Assembly (NCBI GenBank): GCA_947172415.1
Contig: OX359190.1
Coordinates: forward strand, 5,580,001 to 5,644,000
DNA: 64,000 nucleotides
Reading direction: 5' to 3'
DNA from: Chondrosia reniformis
Lineage: Eukaryota; Porifera; Demospongiae; Chondrillida; Chondrillidae
Both the position numbers and the translations under genes were made by a program. Positions 21,352-32,540 of this stretch are shown here, piece by piece (the first letter of the stretch is position 1; each line of letters opens with the position of its first letter). The notes beneath the pieces are model-generated. The model worked only from the letters and a program-made list of their open reading frames with translations, did not search any database and was not told the DNA's origin.

Positions 21352-21897
21352 GAGTATTTTTTGTTTAGATTCATTAATCAATCTTGTTTTCTTAAATTTG
21401 TTACTGCTGCTCAGTCTTGACTCCTGTTTTTTAGTCGATTCAGACTGCAACCTCTTCCTCTGATTTTCAGAGAGGGTACCAAGTCTTTCAGCACGATCTT
21501 CATTGCTTTCTGACTGCAACCTCTTACTCTGATTTTCAGAGAGGGTGGTAAGTCTTGCAGCACCATCTGCACTGCCTTCTGACTGCAGCCTCTTACTCTG
21601 ATTTTCAGAGAGGGTGGCAAGTCTTGCAGCACGATCTTCATTGCTTCCTGACTGCAACCTCTTACTCTGATTTTCAGAGAGGGTGGCAAGTCTTGTTGCA
21701 CGATTTTCCTTGGTTTCTGAGTACAGCCATTTCCTGTTATTTTCAGTGAGTGCAGCAAGCCTCACAGCACCTTGCTTCTCAGTCTCATATTGCAGCCGCA
21801 GTCTCTGGTTCTCTGACATTTTTAATAATCTTATACGGTGCTCTTCAACTGTTTCAGCATCTAGCCGCTTTCTCTGACATGCTGACAGCATGGCCAG
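21352..21897 (-). repeat. 69-bp coding tandem repeats
   Basis: About seven tandem copies of a 69-bp unit encoding 23 residues (core LSENQSKRLQSES..DRAAR). The three central units are nearly identical at the DNA level, the outer ones diverged, as expected for repeat expansion by unequal exchange. The first and last copies blend into single-copy protein sequence. Confidence 0.8.
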
Positions 21898-22017
21898 TGT
21901 AGAACATTTCTTTATTGCACTGTCCATGTATTCTTGACTGCCAATTCCAGTTTGGTCCATAACTGGATTAACAGCTGATGTAGGCATTGTCAATTCATCA
22001 TGTATCTCATTCTGACG

Positions 22018-22041
22018 TGGGCCTGGGTTCAGTTCAACATC
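22018..22041 (-). other. 2A-like ribosome-skipping motif DVELNPGP
   Basis: The eight codons read DVELNPGP and are preceded by LLLLGR. In 2A peptides the ribosome fails to join the final Gly and Pro and continues, releasing the upstream peptide. The upstream part here is basic then hydrophobic, which in some invertebrate 2A proteins doubles as a signal sequence. Motif match is exact for D, V, E, N, P, G, P; activity is inferred. Confidence 0.75.
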
Positions 22042-22403
22042 TCTACCCAGCAATAGCAGTATACTTAATGAACAAGCTAAGCGAAAGTTGCCCTTACAGT
22101 AGCGCCTTCTGCGTAGCAGGTGATGCAATGTACACCTGAACCATTGTCTTCGTTGATGGATGCACATATTCTTGTGCAATACAAAAACCAAATGATAATG
22201 CTTCATTGGAATGTCATGGTACTCCAAGGAATTAGTTGTAAAATGACCATGGCAAGGCTCATATGTTACTGACATAAGGATGGTGAAACCATCAAGGTTC
22301 ATTTCATTCAGGTCAGTGTACATTTTTATTTCATGGATCATACTGTAAGTAGAAGTACATATTTCAGATTGCCAAACACAAGACAATCCATTCCAGATAC
22401 AGC

Positions 22404-22618
22404 GTGAGTGACCCCAGAATGAGGGTGCAGGACCCCGGCAGCCTGGTCCAGGACCCCAGTCACAGGGTGAGTAACCCCAGCTACAGGGTTGGCAACCCTA
22501 ACCACAGGGTAATTGACCCCAGCCACAGGGTGTGCAACCCCAGCCACAGGGTAATTGACCCCAGCCACAGGGTGAGCAACCCCAGCCACAGGATAATCAA
22601 CCACAGCCACAGGGTGAT
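22404..22618. repeat. 21-bp minisatellite
   Basis: Roughly ten tandem units of 21 bp (CCACAGGGTAATTGACCCCAG and variants). Because 21 is divisible by three, frames stay open on both strands: PVAGVNY repeats on minus (22338-22610) and HRVxDPS repeats on plus (22404-22652). Neither has start or homology support, so I call it a repeat, not a gene. It abuts the 5' region of the right Helitron copy and may be part of it. Confidence 0.8.
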
Positions 22619-24786
22619 TTACTTTGATTCCAGAAACAGAGCCAAGAAATGACAGACTGAGTGTAATTATGTTTGTAGATAGTGCCTATCATGACCGTCG
22701 GTTCATGTGAGATGTATGCAAATGGAGTGGTGTTAGAGTGCATACATACTATATATTGTTCATGTTTCAGACATCTATAGCCTGGAATAAAGAATAGAAA
22801 GGCAGCTAATATATATACAAAAGAACACCCTGTCACACAGCATAGAACAACTTAAAGATAAAGATACAATTGTTTGCATGTGAAAAAATTATTGAGATTT
22901 TCGAAAATTTTGGCCTCAAAACACATTAGTCCCTTTAATATGCATTCGATCTTGTCTATCAAGATTAGCGCCACCCCTTGAGCAGCTAGCTGCCCCACTC
23001 ACCACCTCTAGACAACTGCCCCACCCACAGTCTTCTAGAATCACATGAAGGCACAATTCTGAACTAATAATAACCATTATATAGTAGACAGAAGTGATGA
23101 TTTTGACTTACTCAAAAAAGGCCACTTCAACATTATTGCCGCTGTCGCTGATTCTTCCACAAACACGTTCAGTAACAACGCTTGAAGAAGTAATTCGTTG
23201 CAACGTGCTTGAAGTTAGTGTTGTTGATTTTTATAAATACAGTAATTAAATAGTGCAATAGAAATTCGTGCGCCCAGTTATTGCCTCGCATAATTATCAA
23301 TAAAACTCACCCATACAATATTGTCACTTTATCGAATCAATGATGGCTTAGTTGGCTTGTGTTCTGTGCAGCCTTTCTTACTGTTTTTTCCATGTTGACT
23401 GTTCTGGGATGATTCCTTCTGCATAGGGTAAAAAGGATGTAGTGTTAATGTTGCATGCAATTTATACATAAAATTAACTTGTGAGCTAGCCAGTTCTGGC
23501 TGCATTGTGCATACCATAAATGCAGTTTCATAAACAACTAAATTCAGTTTTTCACTCATTTATAAACCTTGGAAAGCTATATATATATATATATTGAAAT
23601 AAAGAATGTCGTTAATTACATTCGAATTGGTAAATATGGGAGGTGTCCGTACGTTTTCCAAAGGCAATTAAGTATTGCATAATAAGACTAGGTTTGTATA
23701 CAACCCTTAAATGTATTGGAAACAACATGATGTGAGCAAGGGTTGTTTTGCTTCCAAATGTTTGTCTTAGAAGTGTAAAGAGGGCCGTAGTCAGACACAC
23801 TTTATCGTTTGTTTTTGACAGTGTATATAATCTGGAACCACATTTTGTGTTACTATAATTTAAAAAGCATATATTTCTCATATTATTAATCAAGTGAGAG
23901 ATACATTGTAACGATGAGTTCAGAGAGTAACTCTACTTTAACAGATTTATATCAGTAGACTCCATGTTCTAAGATAAAGACACTCAAAGGACAATTTACC
24001 CATCTGAAGCGTTTTTCTTTACTGTACTAAAAGGATAGCCTATTTTACTTCTCTTCTATTAACTAGTGGAGTCAGTTTAGTACATGACAATGTTATTAGG
24101 GATATGCTGTATTCATTGAAGAACATAGCGGTGCTACTACTACAGATACATAAATGATTTACGTGATTCTTTGTATATAATGGCAAGTTCCTGTCTTTTC
24201 TCCCTTCTATGCCTATATTACCTAGCAAGGTAACCTTTTGATCGACAGCTTGAGAAACTTGGCATCATTGCTGACGCTATATAGCTTATTCTATACAACC
24301 GGAAGCGTTACCACCTCAATCGCTCTATATCATATGTTATCTATAGGAATTGGACTTGAATCTGCTCCCCTTATCGTGCCATGACCCTAATACTTGTGCT
24401 AATCGCCGAACGAATTGGTAACGTTCAAAGTGATATACGAGAATCATATGAAATCCTTTATTGTATCCCTCTTCAAAGGCTTTTCGACGTATCAAGTCAT
24501 TTATAAAAGCGTTTTAACTCATCATACGTCCCTACCCAAAAACGAAATTTCAACAAACATGGTGACAGCCACGCGTAGGCGGATACCAATCCATAGTCGT
24601 TGTTCTTTTCCTAAGTAGAAGTCGGATTAAAGTATTAATTTAAGATGAATCTTAGCAGTTTAAGAAAGTAGGAGGAAAAGGAAGGGAATCCGAATGAATA
24701 AATACAACTCTTTCAAATGGATAGATGTGCAGCTGAAACTTGGTGTCAGCATTCACAAACCGACAGATAAGTGTACATTTCTGTAG

Positions 24787-24875
24787 GTTCAGATGATGGT
24801 ACTGTAAGGTTGTGGGAGGTGGACACTGGTTATTGTTCATCCCTAAATCATATCCAAAGAGTTTCACACAAAGGG
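24787..24875 (+). pseudogene. Isolated WD40-repeat exon
   Basis: The plus strand reads GSDDGTVRLWEVDTG, an archetypal WD40 repeat (the GSDDGT turn, then a V-R-L-W-E strand). It is preceded by an acceptor-like ACATTTCTGTAG and followed by a donor-like AAAGGG/GTAAGAT, giving an 89-bp exon; the first codon is split after its first base. No neighbouring WD40 exon was found within several kb on either side, so this is either one exon of a gene with long introns or a fragment copied by a transposon. The repeat resembles those in ribosome-biogenesis and splicing WD40 proteins, but one repeat cannot identify the parent. Confidence 0.5.
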
Positions 24876-25660
24876 GTAAGATTTTCTTGTCATTCACGTG
24901 GCTAAAAAACTTTGGTACCAGCCGTCCTTGGCATAGCAAGGGAACATCACCAAAGGAATTATGCCTATATTAAACCATAGATTATCTATACTACGTAACG
25001 CTATATAGTATACATAATCTATGATTAAACCTCACTGTCTCATCCTTACAGTACCATCATCTTTATCACTATCATTGTAATATTGGCCCTTGTTTATTGA
25101 TAACATAATTTGAAAAAGTATATTAAACGTTATAGTAAAGGTATTACTACGCATAGATATAATTTGTCGTAAACAAAGACAAAATGATAACGTACGGCGC
25201 TTGACATAATTATGGATATCATGTAATATGGCTAAAAATCAAAAGAAGGCCTTCAGAGCGCAAAAGACTAGTGTATTCATTTGGCAGGCGCCGTGAGTGT
25301 CTTTGCCGTACGCTTCTTATTACTGATTAGCATGATTATCAATAGATGATACAAACATTACAGTGTTTATTATAAACAGTTTATAAACAAATACTGTCAC
25401 GTTTGTAAACACGGAAATCTAATTTAAGTTAGAAGTAAACTTACAGCCTAAATGTACTGTAAGACTTTAGTAGAGGGAAGTCATGAGCTGTAAGACTATA
25501 AGACTAACAGAAAAGTGTAGGTACCGTGAAATCCCTATGATGTATTTCAAATAAAATTTTGATATGGCTTCCATCTTCGAATACTTGTAAACAAAATGCC
25601 CAACGCTTAGGCCAACTTCGGCATACTATTTTAAGCTTTAATTAGCTTTCTCTTCACCAG

Positions 25661-25842
25661 TGTCACTGATGAAAATGGCACTGATGAAAACTGAACTGAT
25701 GAAAACCCAAGTAAAGCCTGCGTACAAGGTTTTAAAGACTTACAGACTTCAAACGACGAATTGGAACCGGTGAAACATACGCTTGATGCCTTAATACTGA
25801 AATATGAGCAAGTAGCTCGAGTACAGGGCTGCCTCCTATAAC
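25661..25842 (+). other. Doubtful exon with 15-bp triplication
   Basis: A good acceptor-like tract (TTTCTCTTCACCAG) precedes three tandem 15-bp units CACTGATGAAAA... (25664-25708). One frame then reads FKDLQTSNDELEPVKHTLD and on to a TAA, and looks helical, but it has a TGA inside the triplication; a second frame is open through the triplication only. No homology recognised. It may be a decayed exon or chance. Confidence 0.2.
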
Positions 25843-26034
25843 TTGATAATGTGTTTCCCTCCCTCTACAGTGTAGCACCCTACGTCTTTGTGTTCACCGA
25901 TTCTTGACATGGAGTACTGTAAATAAAAATCTTTATATCGATTGTACACTGCTGTTTGTTTAGAGACGGCAATCAAAGGCCCAAACCGTCTTTACATAAT
26001 TGTAAGTTACTGTATAAGCAGCGCGTATATAATA

Positions 26035-29000
26035 TAGTATGTACTAGTTAAAAACACTAGTTATAGGGCACTTGTTATATGTACTATTTTTATGTACTGT
26101 TGGATGTACTAGTGTATGTACTAGTTATATGAACTTGTCCTATGTACTAGTTTTATGTGCTAGTTATGTACTAGTAGTATTTACTAGTCGTATGTACTGG
26201 TTGATTGTACTGGTAGTGTGTACTAGGAATATGTAATAGTAGCATGAATTAGTGATATCTATTAGTTGTATATACTGGTTGTAATCACTAGTAATAGGTC
26301 CCAGTTTTATTTACTAGTTCTATATACTAGTTGTATATACTAGTTGTATATACTAGCTGTATGTACTGGTTGTATGTACTAGTTGTATGTACTAGTGGTA
26401 ATCACTAGTTATAGGTACTAGTTATATGTACTAGTAGTAGGTACTAGTTGTACGTACTAGTTGTATATTCTAGTTTTATGTACCAGTTGCATATACTAGT
26501 TATGTACTAGTGGTATGTACTAGTTTTATGTACTCATTGTATGTGCTAGTTGTATGTATTGGTTGAATTTAATGTTTGTATGTACTAATTGTATGTACTA
26601 GTTTTATGTACTCGTTGTATGCGCTAGTTGTATGTATTGGTTGAATTTAATGTTTGTATGTACTAATTGTATGTACTAGTTTTGTATTAGTTGTATATAG
26701 TATTTATATGTACTATTTATATGTGTATGTTCTAGTTATCCTTACTAGTTCTATGTACAAGTTGTATGTACTAGTTGCATGTATTACTTGTATGAACTAG
26801 TTGTAGGTACTAGTTGTATGAACTAGGTCTATTTCGGGTTGTATGTATTTGCTACTAGTTGTATGTACTAGCTTTTAGTATATGCTAGTACTAGTTATAT
26901 TTCCTAGTTTTAGTAACTTGTGTGTACTAGTTGTATGTACTAGTTGTATGTGCTAGTTGTATGTATTCGTTGAATTTATTGTTTGTATGTACTAGTTGTA
27001 TGTACTAGTTATATGTGTATGTTCTAGTTATATGTTCTACTTGTATGTACAAGTTGAATGTACAAGCTATGTATTAGTTGTATGAAATATGTATTTGTAC
27101 TAATTATATGTGAATGTTCTAGTTATCCATACTAATTCTATATACAAGTTGTATGCACGCGTTGTATATACTACTTGTATAATTAGTTCTATCTACTAGT
27201 TGTATGTACTAGTTATAGGTACTAGTTGTAAATACCAGTTGTGTATTCTAGCTGTTTGTACTTCTAATATGTACTGGTTGTATGTACTAGTTATATACTA
27301 GTTGTATGTACTAGTTGTATGTACTAGTTGTATGTACTAGTTGTATGTACTAGTTGTATGTACTGGTTGTATGTACTAGTTGTATGTACTGGTTGTATAT
27401 ACTATTTATATGTACTAGTTGTATGTATGTACTTTTTATATATACTAGCTATATATCCTTTTTATATGTACTAGTTATATGTGTATGCTCTAGGTATATG
27501 TACTACTTCTATGTACAAGTTGTATGTACTAGTTGCATTTACTAGTTGTAAGTGCTAGTTTTATGTACTAGTTGCATATCGTAGTTGTATGTACTAGTTG
27601 TAGGTGTTATTTATATGTACCAGTTATATGTGAATGTTCCAGTTATCTGTACTAGTTGAATGTACAAGTTGTATGTAATGGTTGTATGTAGTAGTTGTAT
27701 GTACTAGTTATATGTACTAGGTGTATGTACTAGTTATATGTACTAGGTGTATGTACTAGTTGTATGTACTAGTTTTATGTACTAGTTAAATGTACTAGTT
27801 GCATATACTAGCTGTAATCATTACTAATAGGTACTAGTGATATGTACTAGTTGTATGTACTTGTGGTAAACACTAGTTATAGGTACTAGTTAAATGCACA
27901 AGTTTTATACACTAGTTGTATGTACTAGTTGTATATTCTAGATTTATATACTTGTTGCATATACTGGTTATGTACTAGTTGTAAGGTCTAGTTGTTGTAC
28001 TGGTTGTATGTACTTGTTGTATGTACTAGTTGCATGTACTAGTTATATGTACTATTTTAATGAACTAGTTATATGTATTATTAATATGACAAGCTATATG
28101 TGTATGTTCTAGTTATGTGTACTAGTTGTATTTACTTGTTGTATGTACTAGTTTTATGTACTAGTTGTATGTACAAGTTGTACGTATTGGTTGAATGTAC
28201 TGTTATTATGTACTAGTTGTATGAACTTGTATATTCTTGCTATATGTTCTACTTGTATGTATAAGTTGTAACTACTAGTTATGTATTCGTTGTATGTAGT
28301 ATCTATATGTTCTAGTTGTATGGACCAGTTGTCTGTACTAGTTGTATGTACCAGTTGCATGTACTAGTTGTATGTATTAGTTGTTTGTACTATTTGTATG
28401 TACAAGTTATATGTGTATGTTCTAGTTATCCTTACTAGTTTTATGTACAAGTTGTATGTACGACTTGTCTGTACTAGTTTTATGAACTAGTTATATGTAC
28501 TAGTTGTATGTACTAGTGGCAATCACTAGTTATAGGTACTAGTTATAGGTACCAGTTGTAGGTACTAGTTGTACATACTATTTGTATATTCTAGTTGTAT
28601 GTACGAGTAATGTGTACTGGTTGTATGTGCTAGTTATAGGTACTAGTTGCATATATTAGTTATGTACTAGTCGTATGGACTAGTTTTATGTACTGTTTGT
28701 ATGTACTGTTTGTACGTACTAGTCGTATGTACTAGTTGTAGGTTCTAGTGGTAATCAATAGTTATAGGTACAATTTATATGCGCATATTCTAGTTATCCT
28801 TAGTAGGTCTATGTACTAGTTGTATTTACCTGTTGTATGTACTAGTTTTATGTACTAGTTGTATGAACTAGTTGTACGTATTGGTTGAATGTACTGTTAG
28901 TATGTACTAGTTGTATGAACTTGTATATTCTTGCTATATGTTCTACTTGTATGTACAAGTTGTAACTACTAGTTATGTATTCGTTGTATGTAGTATCTGT

Positions 29001-30210
29001 ATGTTCTAGTTGTATGGACCAGTTGTCTGTACTAGTTGTATGTACCAGTTGCATGTACTAGTTGTATGTATTAGTTGTTTGTACTATTTGTATGTACAAG
29101 TTATATGTGTATGTTCTAGTTATCCTTACTAGTTTTATGTACAAGTTGTATGTACGACTTGTCTGTACTAGTTGTATGAACTAGTTATATGTACCTGTTA
29201 TATTTACCTGTTGTATGTACTAGTGGTGATCACTAGTTATAGGTACTAGTTATAGGTACTAGTTGTAGGTACTAGTTGTACATACTATTTGTATATTCTA
29301 GTTGTGTGTACCAGTAATATGTACTGGTTGTCGGTACTAGTTATAGGTACTAGTTGCATATACTAGTTATGTACTTGTTATATGGACTAGTTGTATGTAC
29401 TGTTTGTATGTACTGTTTGTATGTACTAGTCGTTTGTGCTAGTTGTAGCTTCTAGTGGTAATCACTAGTTATAGGTACTAGTTATATGTACAATTTGTAG
29501 GTACTAGTTGTACATACTAGTTGTTTATTTTAGTTGTATGTACTAGTAATATGTACTTGTTGTATGTACTAGTTGTACGTAATGGTTGAATGTACTGTTT
29601 GTATGTACTAGTTTTATGTACTAGTGGAAATCACTAGTCATAAGAAATAGTTATATGTACTAGTAGTATCTACTATTTGTATATATGTACTATGTGTATG
29701 TACTATTTATAAGTACCAGTTATATGTAGTAGTTTATGTTTGTGAACTAGTTATATATACTAGTTGTATGCACTGGCAGTATGTTCTAGTTGTATGTACT
29801 ATTTATAATTACAAGGTATATGTGTATTTACTAGTTATATGTAGTTGGTGAATGTACTAGTTATATGTCCTAGTTGTTTGTAATAGTTGTATGTACTAGT
29901 TGGATGTACTAGTTAAATGTACTAGTTACTAGTTGTATGAACTAGTTGCATGAACTAGTTGTATGACCTAATTGTAAATACCCGTTGTATGAACTAGTTG
30001 TATGTATATACTATTTGTATGTACTAGTAGTTTTATGTATATATTAGTTGTATGTATCAGTTTCTAGTTGCCTGTACTAGTTTTATGTACTAGTTATAAG
30101 TACTATATTGATGCACTATTAATATGTACTAGTTATATATTTTTGTACTAGTTATATGTAGTAGGTGTACTAATTATAGGTCCTAGTTTTATGTACCCGT
30201 TCTATGCACT
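26035..30210 (+). repeat. 13-bp satellite array, monomer TGTATGTACTAGT
   Basis: About 4.2 kb of the same satellite in the opposite orientation to 8395-14675. Best-preserved runs lie at about 27280-27400 (five near-perfect monomers). A duplication of about 694 bp is superimposed (about 28115-28770 resembles 28810-29465). Frames such as 27354-27545 or 28154-28360 arise only because three monomers make 39 bp; they are not genes. Confidence 0.93.
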
Positions 30211-30308
30211 GGTACCTTATGGCTGTTCCTTAGGGATAGGCTGCCTTATAGGGATCAACACGTAACAAGCGCTAATTAATAAAGAATTTTTGTTTTCAAT
30301 CGTTAAGA

Positions 30309-30638
30309 GTGAATGCGTTATTTAGTGTTATCGTTTACACACCGGAAGAAATCAAAACTGTAATCCAGTGTTACCAGGTATTCAATCTCAAACACGCGGT
30401 GTGTGACCAATCGAAGCCTCTCCAGTCAGTGAAGAAGCCTCGCCAGCCAGCAAAGAAGAAGCCTCGCCAGCGAAGAAGAAGAAGCCTCGCCAGCAAAGAA
30501 GAAGAAGCCTCGCCAGCCAGTGAAGAATTTATCCCTTCAATTGGTGAGTTCGCTCTTACTTTGACACGGTGTTGTTTTAAGGGCTTCATAGTTTTAGTTC
30601 ACGCCGTTTTTTATATTTCTTCTAGTAAATGCCTTTAG
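30309..30638 (+). CDS. Hypothetical frame over a 24-bp-type minisatellite
   Basis: A 109-residue frame of unknown nature. Its centre (30413-30527) is an imperfect minisatellite built from GAAGCCTCGCCAGC plus runs of AAGAAGAA, giving a Lys/Arg/Pro-rich then Glu/Ala/Ser-rich stretch (EEEASPASEEF). In another frame the same repeat reads EASPASKEEASPA. A donor-like CAATTG/GTGAGTT lies at about 30547, inside the frame, and might end an exon. No homology; low complexity; could be non-coding. Confidence 0.2.
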   Translation: MNALFSVIVYTPEEIKTVIQCYQVFNLKHAVCDQSKPLQSVKKPRQPAKKKPRQRRRRSLASKEEEASPASEEFIPSIGEFALTLTRCCFKGFIVLVHAVFYISSSKCL

Positions 30639-31051
30639 GAAATGTATATTCTGTTTCTTCATATTGTTTGTGTGTATTCTATTAAAGGTTTTCTGGCCAA
30701 TTTTTATGTTGTTGTTTTAAAGTGCTTTCCGTGTTATTGATAGCATGTGTTATTTGGATATCATCAAAAGGCTTTTTTGAAAGCCACTACTGACAAAGGA
30801 CTACACTAATATTTTATCTGTTTATTATACTTCTATACTTATACTTGGTATATATATGTTGTTTATATGATGCTTAGGGCCTTTACTTTTATTAAAAAGG
30901 CTTTTTTAAAGCCATTACATTCAAAAGATGGACTTAACTGGGACTTGATGTATAATAAAGGTTGTAATGTAAAATATATTACGTAATAGACATGCAAGTA
31001 TTAAGTTAGTAGTATAGTTCCTATTTGTTACTTATTTCTCTGAGGACTTAC

Positions 31052-31664
31052 TTAATTAGTGTTTTCAATAGCTGAGCCCGATTTTCCTGTTCTTCCTTTT
31101 CTTTTTGTTTTTTCTCTTTCTCTTCCTCCTCTATCTGCTCCATTCGTATCTTTTCTTCCTTTTCTTTTCATGCTTCTTCCACTAGTCTCCTCTCCTCTGC
31201 CATCTAAAAGACTATTTATGGTAGTCTCTCTGTCTTCCGTGTTAGGTTTGCAACTATTGAACACAGGCTTAAGTGGGAAAACCTCTTGTACTGACAGGTA
31301 TTCCATGCCACAAGCCTCACAGTAGCTCAGGGAAAGTCTTATTTTGTTACATTCACTTAGAGCCTCCCATATCACTATGGGGAAAGTTTCTAGATAAGTC
31401 TCCCTAGCCTTAGACAATCTCCAGCCACTTTTTAAACCTTTTAGAATATTCTCAAGTAACTTGTCAAAAGGAGTGGACTTACAGGAGTAATAGTCTGTAA
31501 ACATAGAATCGTCTAGACCAAATTTGGGGTTCCTATATAAATAAATCTCTGAACCTTTGTATCTTTTGCTTGTAGGTAAGTTCTGTTTGAGTGTCTTCTA
31601 TACTTGATTTTGTGGTTTCCTGAGTTGGAGTGGCTTCATCATTTGTTGGAGAATTTGCTTTTTT
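31052..31664 (-). pseudogene. Unrecognised protein-coding segment, frameshifted
   Basis: The minus strand reads protein-like text over about 200 codons: ETTKSSIEDTQTELTYKQK, then a one-base frame break at about 31535, then NPKFGLDDSMFTDYYSC, then WRLSKARETYLETFPIVIWE and CEACGMEYLSVQEVFPLK, ending in a Lys/Arg/Gly-rich low-complexity tail. An acceptor-like CACAAAGACAG lies at 31665. Residue composition is that of a folded domain followed by a disordered tail, but I do not recognise the family. It may pair with the exon-like segment at 32085-32278 on the same strand. Confidence 0.4.
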
Positions 31665-32084
31665 CTGTCTTTGTGAATATATCTATAATAATTTCAATGA
31701 ATATCATTTGTTTAACTATCTGATCTATTCTGTAGGTTGCCAATATGCAAGACAAAGATTTTTTTAAATCTATTTTTGTATTATTTATCTGTTTATTAAT
31801 TTATTTAAAATCATCCATTGTTAAATTGGTTATAGGATATAGACTTAAAACAGCAGGCATCCTTTGGCTTAATTGATTTATATATTGTGTATAATCGTCT
31901 CACTTCGTATCCTTGTCTTATAATCGTCTAACTTAGTACCTTATAAATGTTTTATTTAATCGTCTCACTTCGTACGTTTTGTATAATACAATTAATGTCT
32001 AATATAAGTGAAAACGGCTTTTCAGGGCTCTTTGCATAGAAGCTATAACATGATTCACTACTGGACTACTTATTTTTTACATAC

Positions 32085-32278
32085 CTTTTGTTAACGAATA
32101 GTTCGTATGCAGCAACTCTTGCAAAGCCGCAGTTGAACTTCAGAGCAATCTGATTATCGACTGATATCCCTCTTGACTTTTTGGGGGCATAATCTTCTCT
32201 GTTGTAGACGAAATTTTGAAATTTGGCGATACTTAGCGTGAATAACACCTTACGGCGATCCTCAATCACTTGCTTCAA
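32085..32278 (-). CDS. Exon-like segment of unknown protein
   Basis: Minus-strand frame reading RRKVLFTLSIAKFQNFVYN...NQIALKFNCGFARVAAYELF, which looks like a globular protein. It ends at a textbook donor AACAAAAG/GTATGT (exon end 32085). The upstream boundary is unclear: an in-frame TAA lies two codons before the first TTG and I see no ATG start. Family not recognised. It lies 5' of 31052-31664 in the same orientation, so both could belong to one decayed gene. Confidence 0.3.
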
Positions 32279-32540
32279 CGTTTAGTATACATGTATATAA
32301 TATCCTAGTTACACAACTTAGGATTTGCGCAATACTAACAGCCGGCTATAAACTTCCACCGTTTGCGTTTCAAATGTGTAAATCATCCCATGAATATACT
32401 TATTTGCTAATGAATATGATTTAAATGTTGAGAAATGGCGTCTATTGCAGAAGTGAAGGAAAATTGTCTATGCGCTTAAGTTAGAAGATCCTCATAGTCG
32501 TGTAGTCAGCTTCAATGGATTCAGTGAGTGTCATTCAATA

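Larger units (their letters stand above)
14676..22386 (-). mobile_element. Right copy of the Helitron-like transposon, inverted
   Basis: Nearly identical to the left copy but on the minus strand, so the two 3' ends face each other. It extends further 5' than the window allows for the left copy and shows the N-terminal ORF with the 2A-like motif and 23-residue repeats. It lacks 491 bp present in the left copy (left bases 5318-5808), removing most of the OTU domain and the post-stop hairpin. Coding frames are broken by shared and private lesions, so it is non-autonomous. The 5' terminus was not located; it may lie near or beyond the 21-bp minisatellite. Confidence 0.85.
21349..22386 (-). pseudogene. 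Helitron N-terminal ORF with 2A-like motif and 23-residue repeats
   Basis: A 345-residue frame at the 5' side of the right copy. Residues 80-100 are strongly basic, residues about 103-113 hydrophobic (FRLACSLSILL), and residues 116-123 are DVELNPGP, matching the ribosome-skipping 2A-like consensus D(V/I)ExNPGP. From about residue 164 there are tandem 23-residue repeats with core RLATLSENQSKRLQSE, predicted helical and charged, a type seen at the N-terminus of other Helitron proteins. It ends in a stop just after an A6 run; one extra A would join it to the next segment, so it was most likely the N-terminus of the same polyprotein. The true start is uncertain. Confidence 0.7.
22619..26034. other. 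Low-repeat DNA with isolated exon-like pieces
   Basis: AT-rich sequence without satellite. It contains a (TA)n tract at about 23578-23594, a short diverged repeat of CTGCCCCAC..(A/T)CTAGA at 22990-23040, the WD40 exon and the doubtful exon listed separately. Open frames at 23329-23559, 23612-23893 and 24040-24228 (minus) have no recognisable domain; the first follows an acceptor-like TTTTTACCCTATGCAG but is otherwise unsupported. Confidence 0.5.

Noticed and set aside
22338-22652. Overlapping repetitive frames on both strands of the 21-bp minisatellite
   Set aside because: Open frames follow from a unit length divisible by three; there is no homology or supported start.
24652-24939. 95-codon minus-strand frame over the WD40 exon
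   Set aside because: It is the antisense shadow of the plus-strand WD40 exon; the plus reading has both homology and splice sites.
25664-25708. Hammerhead ribozyme or box C motifs from repeated CTGATGA
   Set aside because: It is a plain 15-bp triplication; required stems and partner boxes are absent.
27354-27545. Satellite frames such as 27354-27545, 28154-28360, 28848-29054, 36430-36624 and 44234-44434
   Set aside because: Three 13-bp monomers make a 39-bp in-frame repeat, giving artificial LVVCTSCMY-type peptides.
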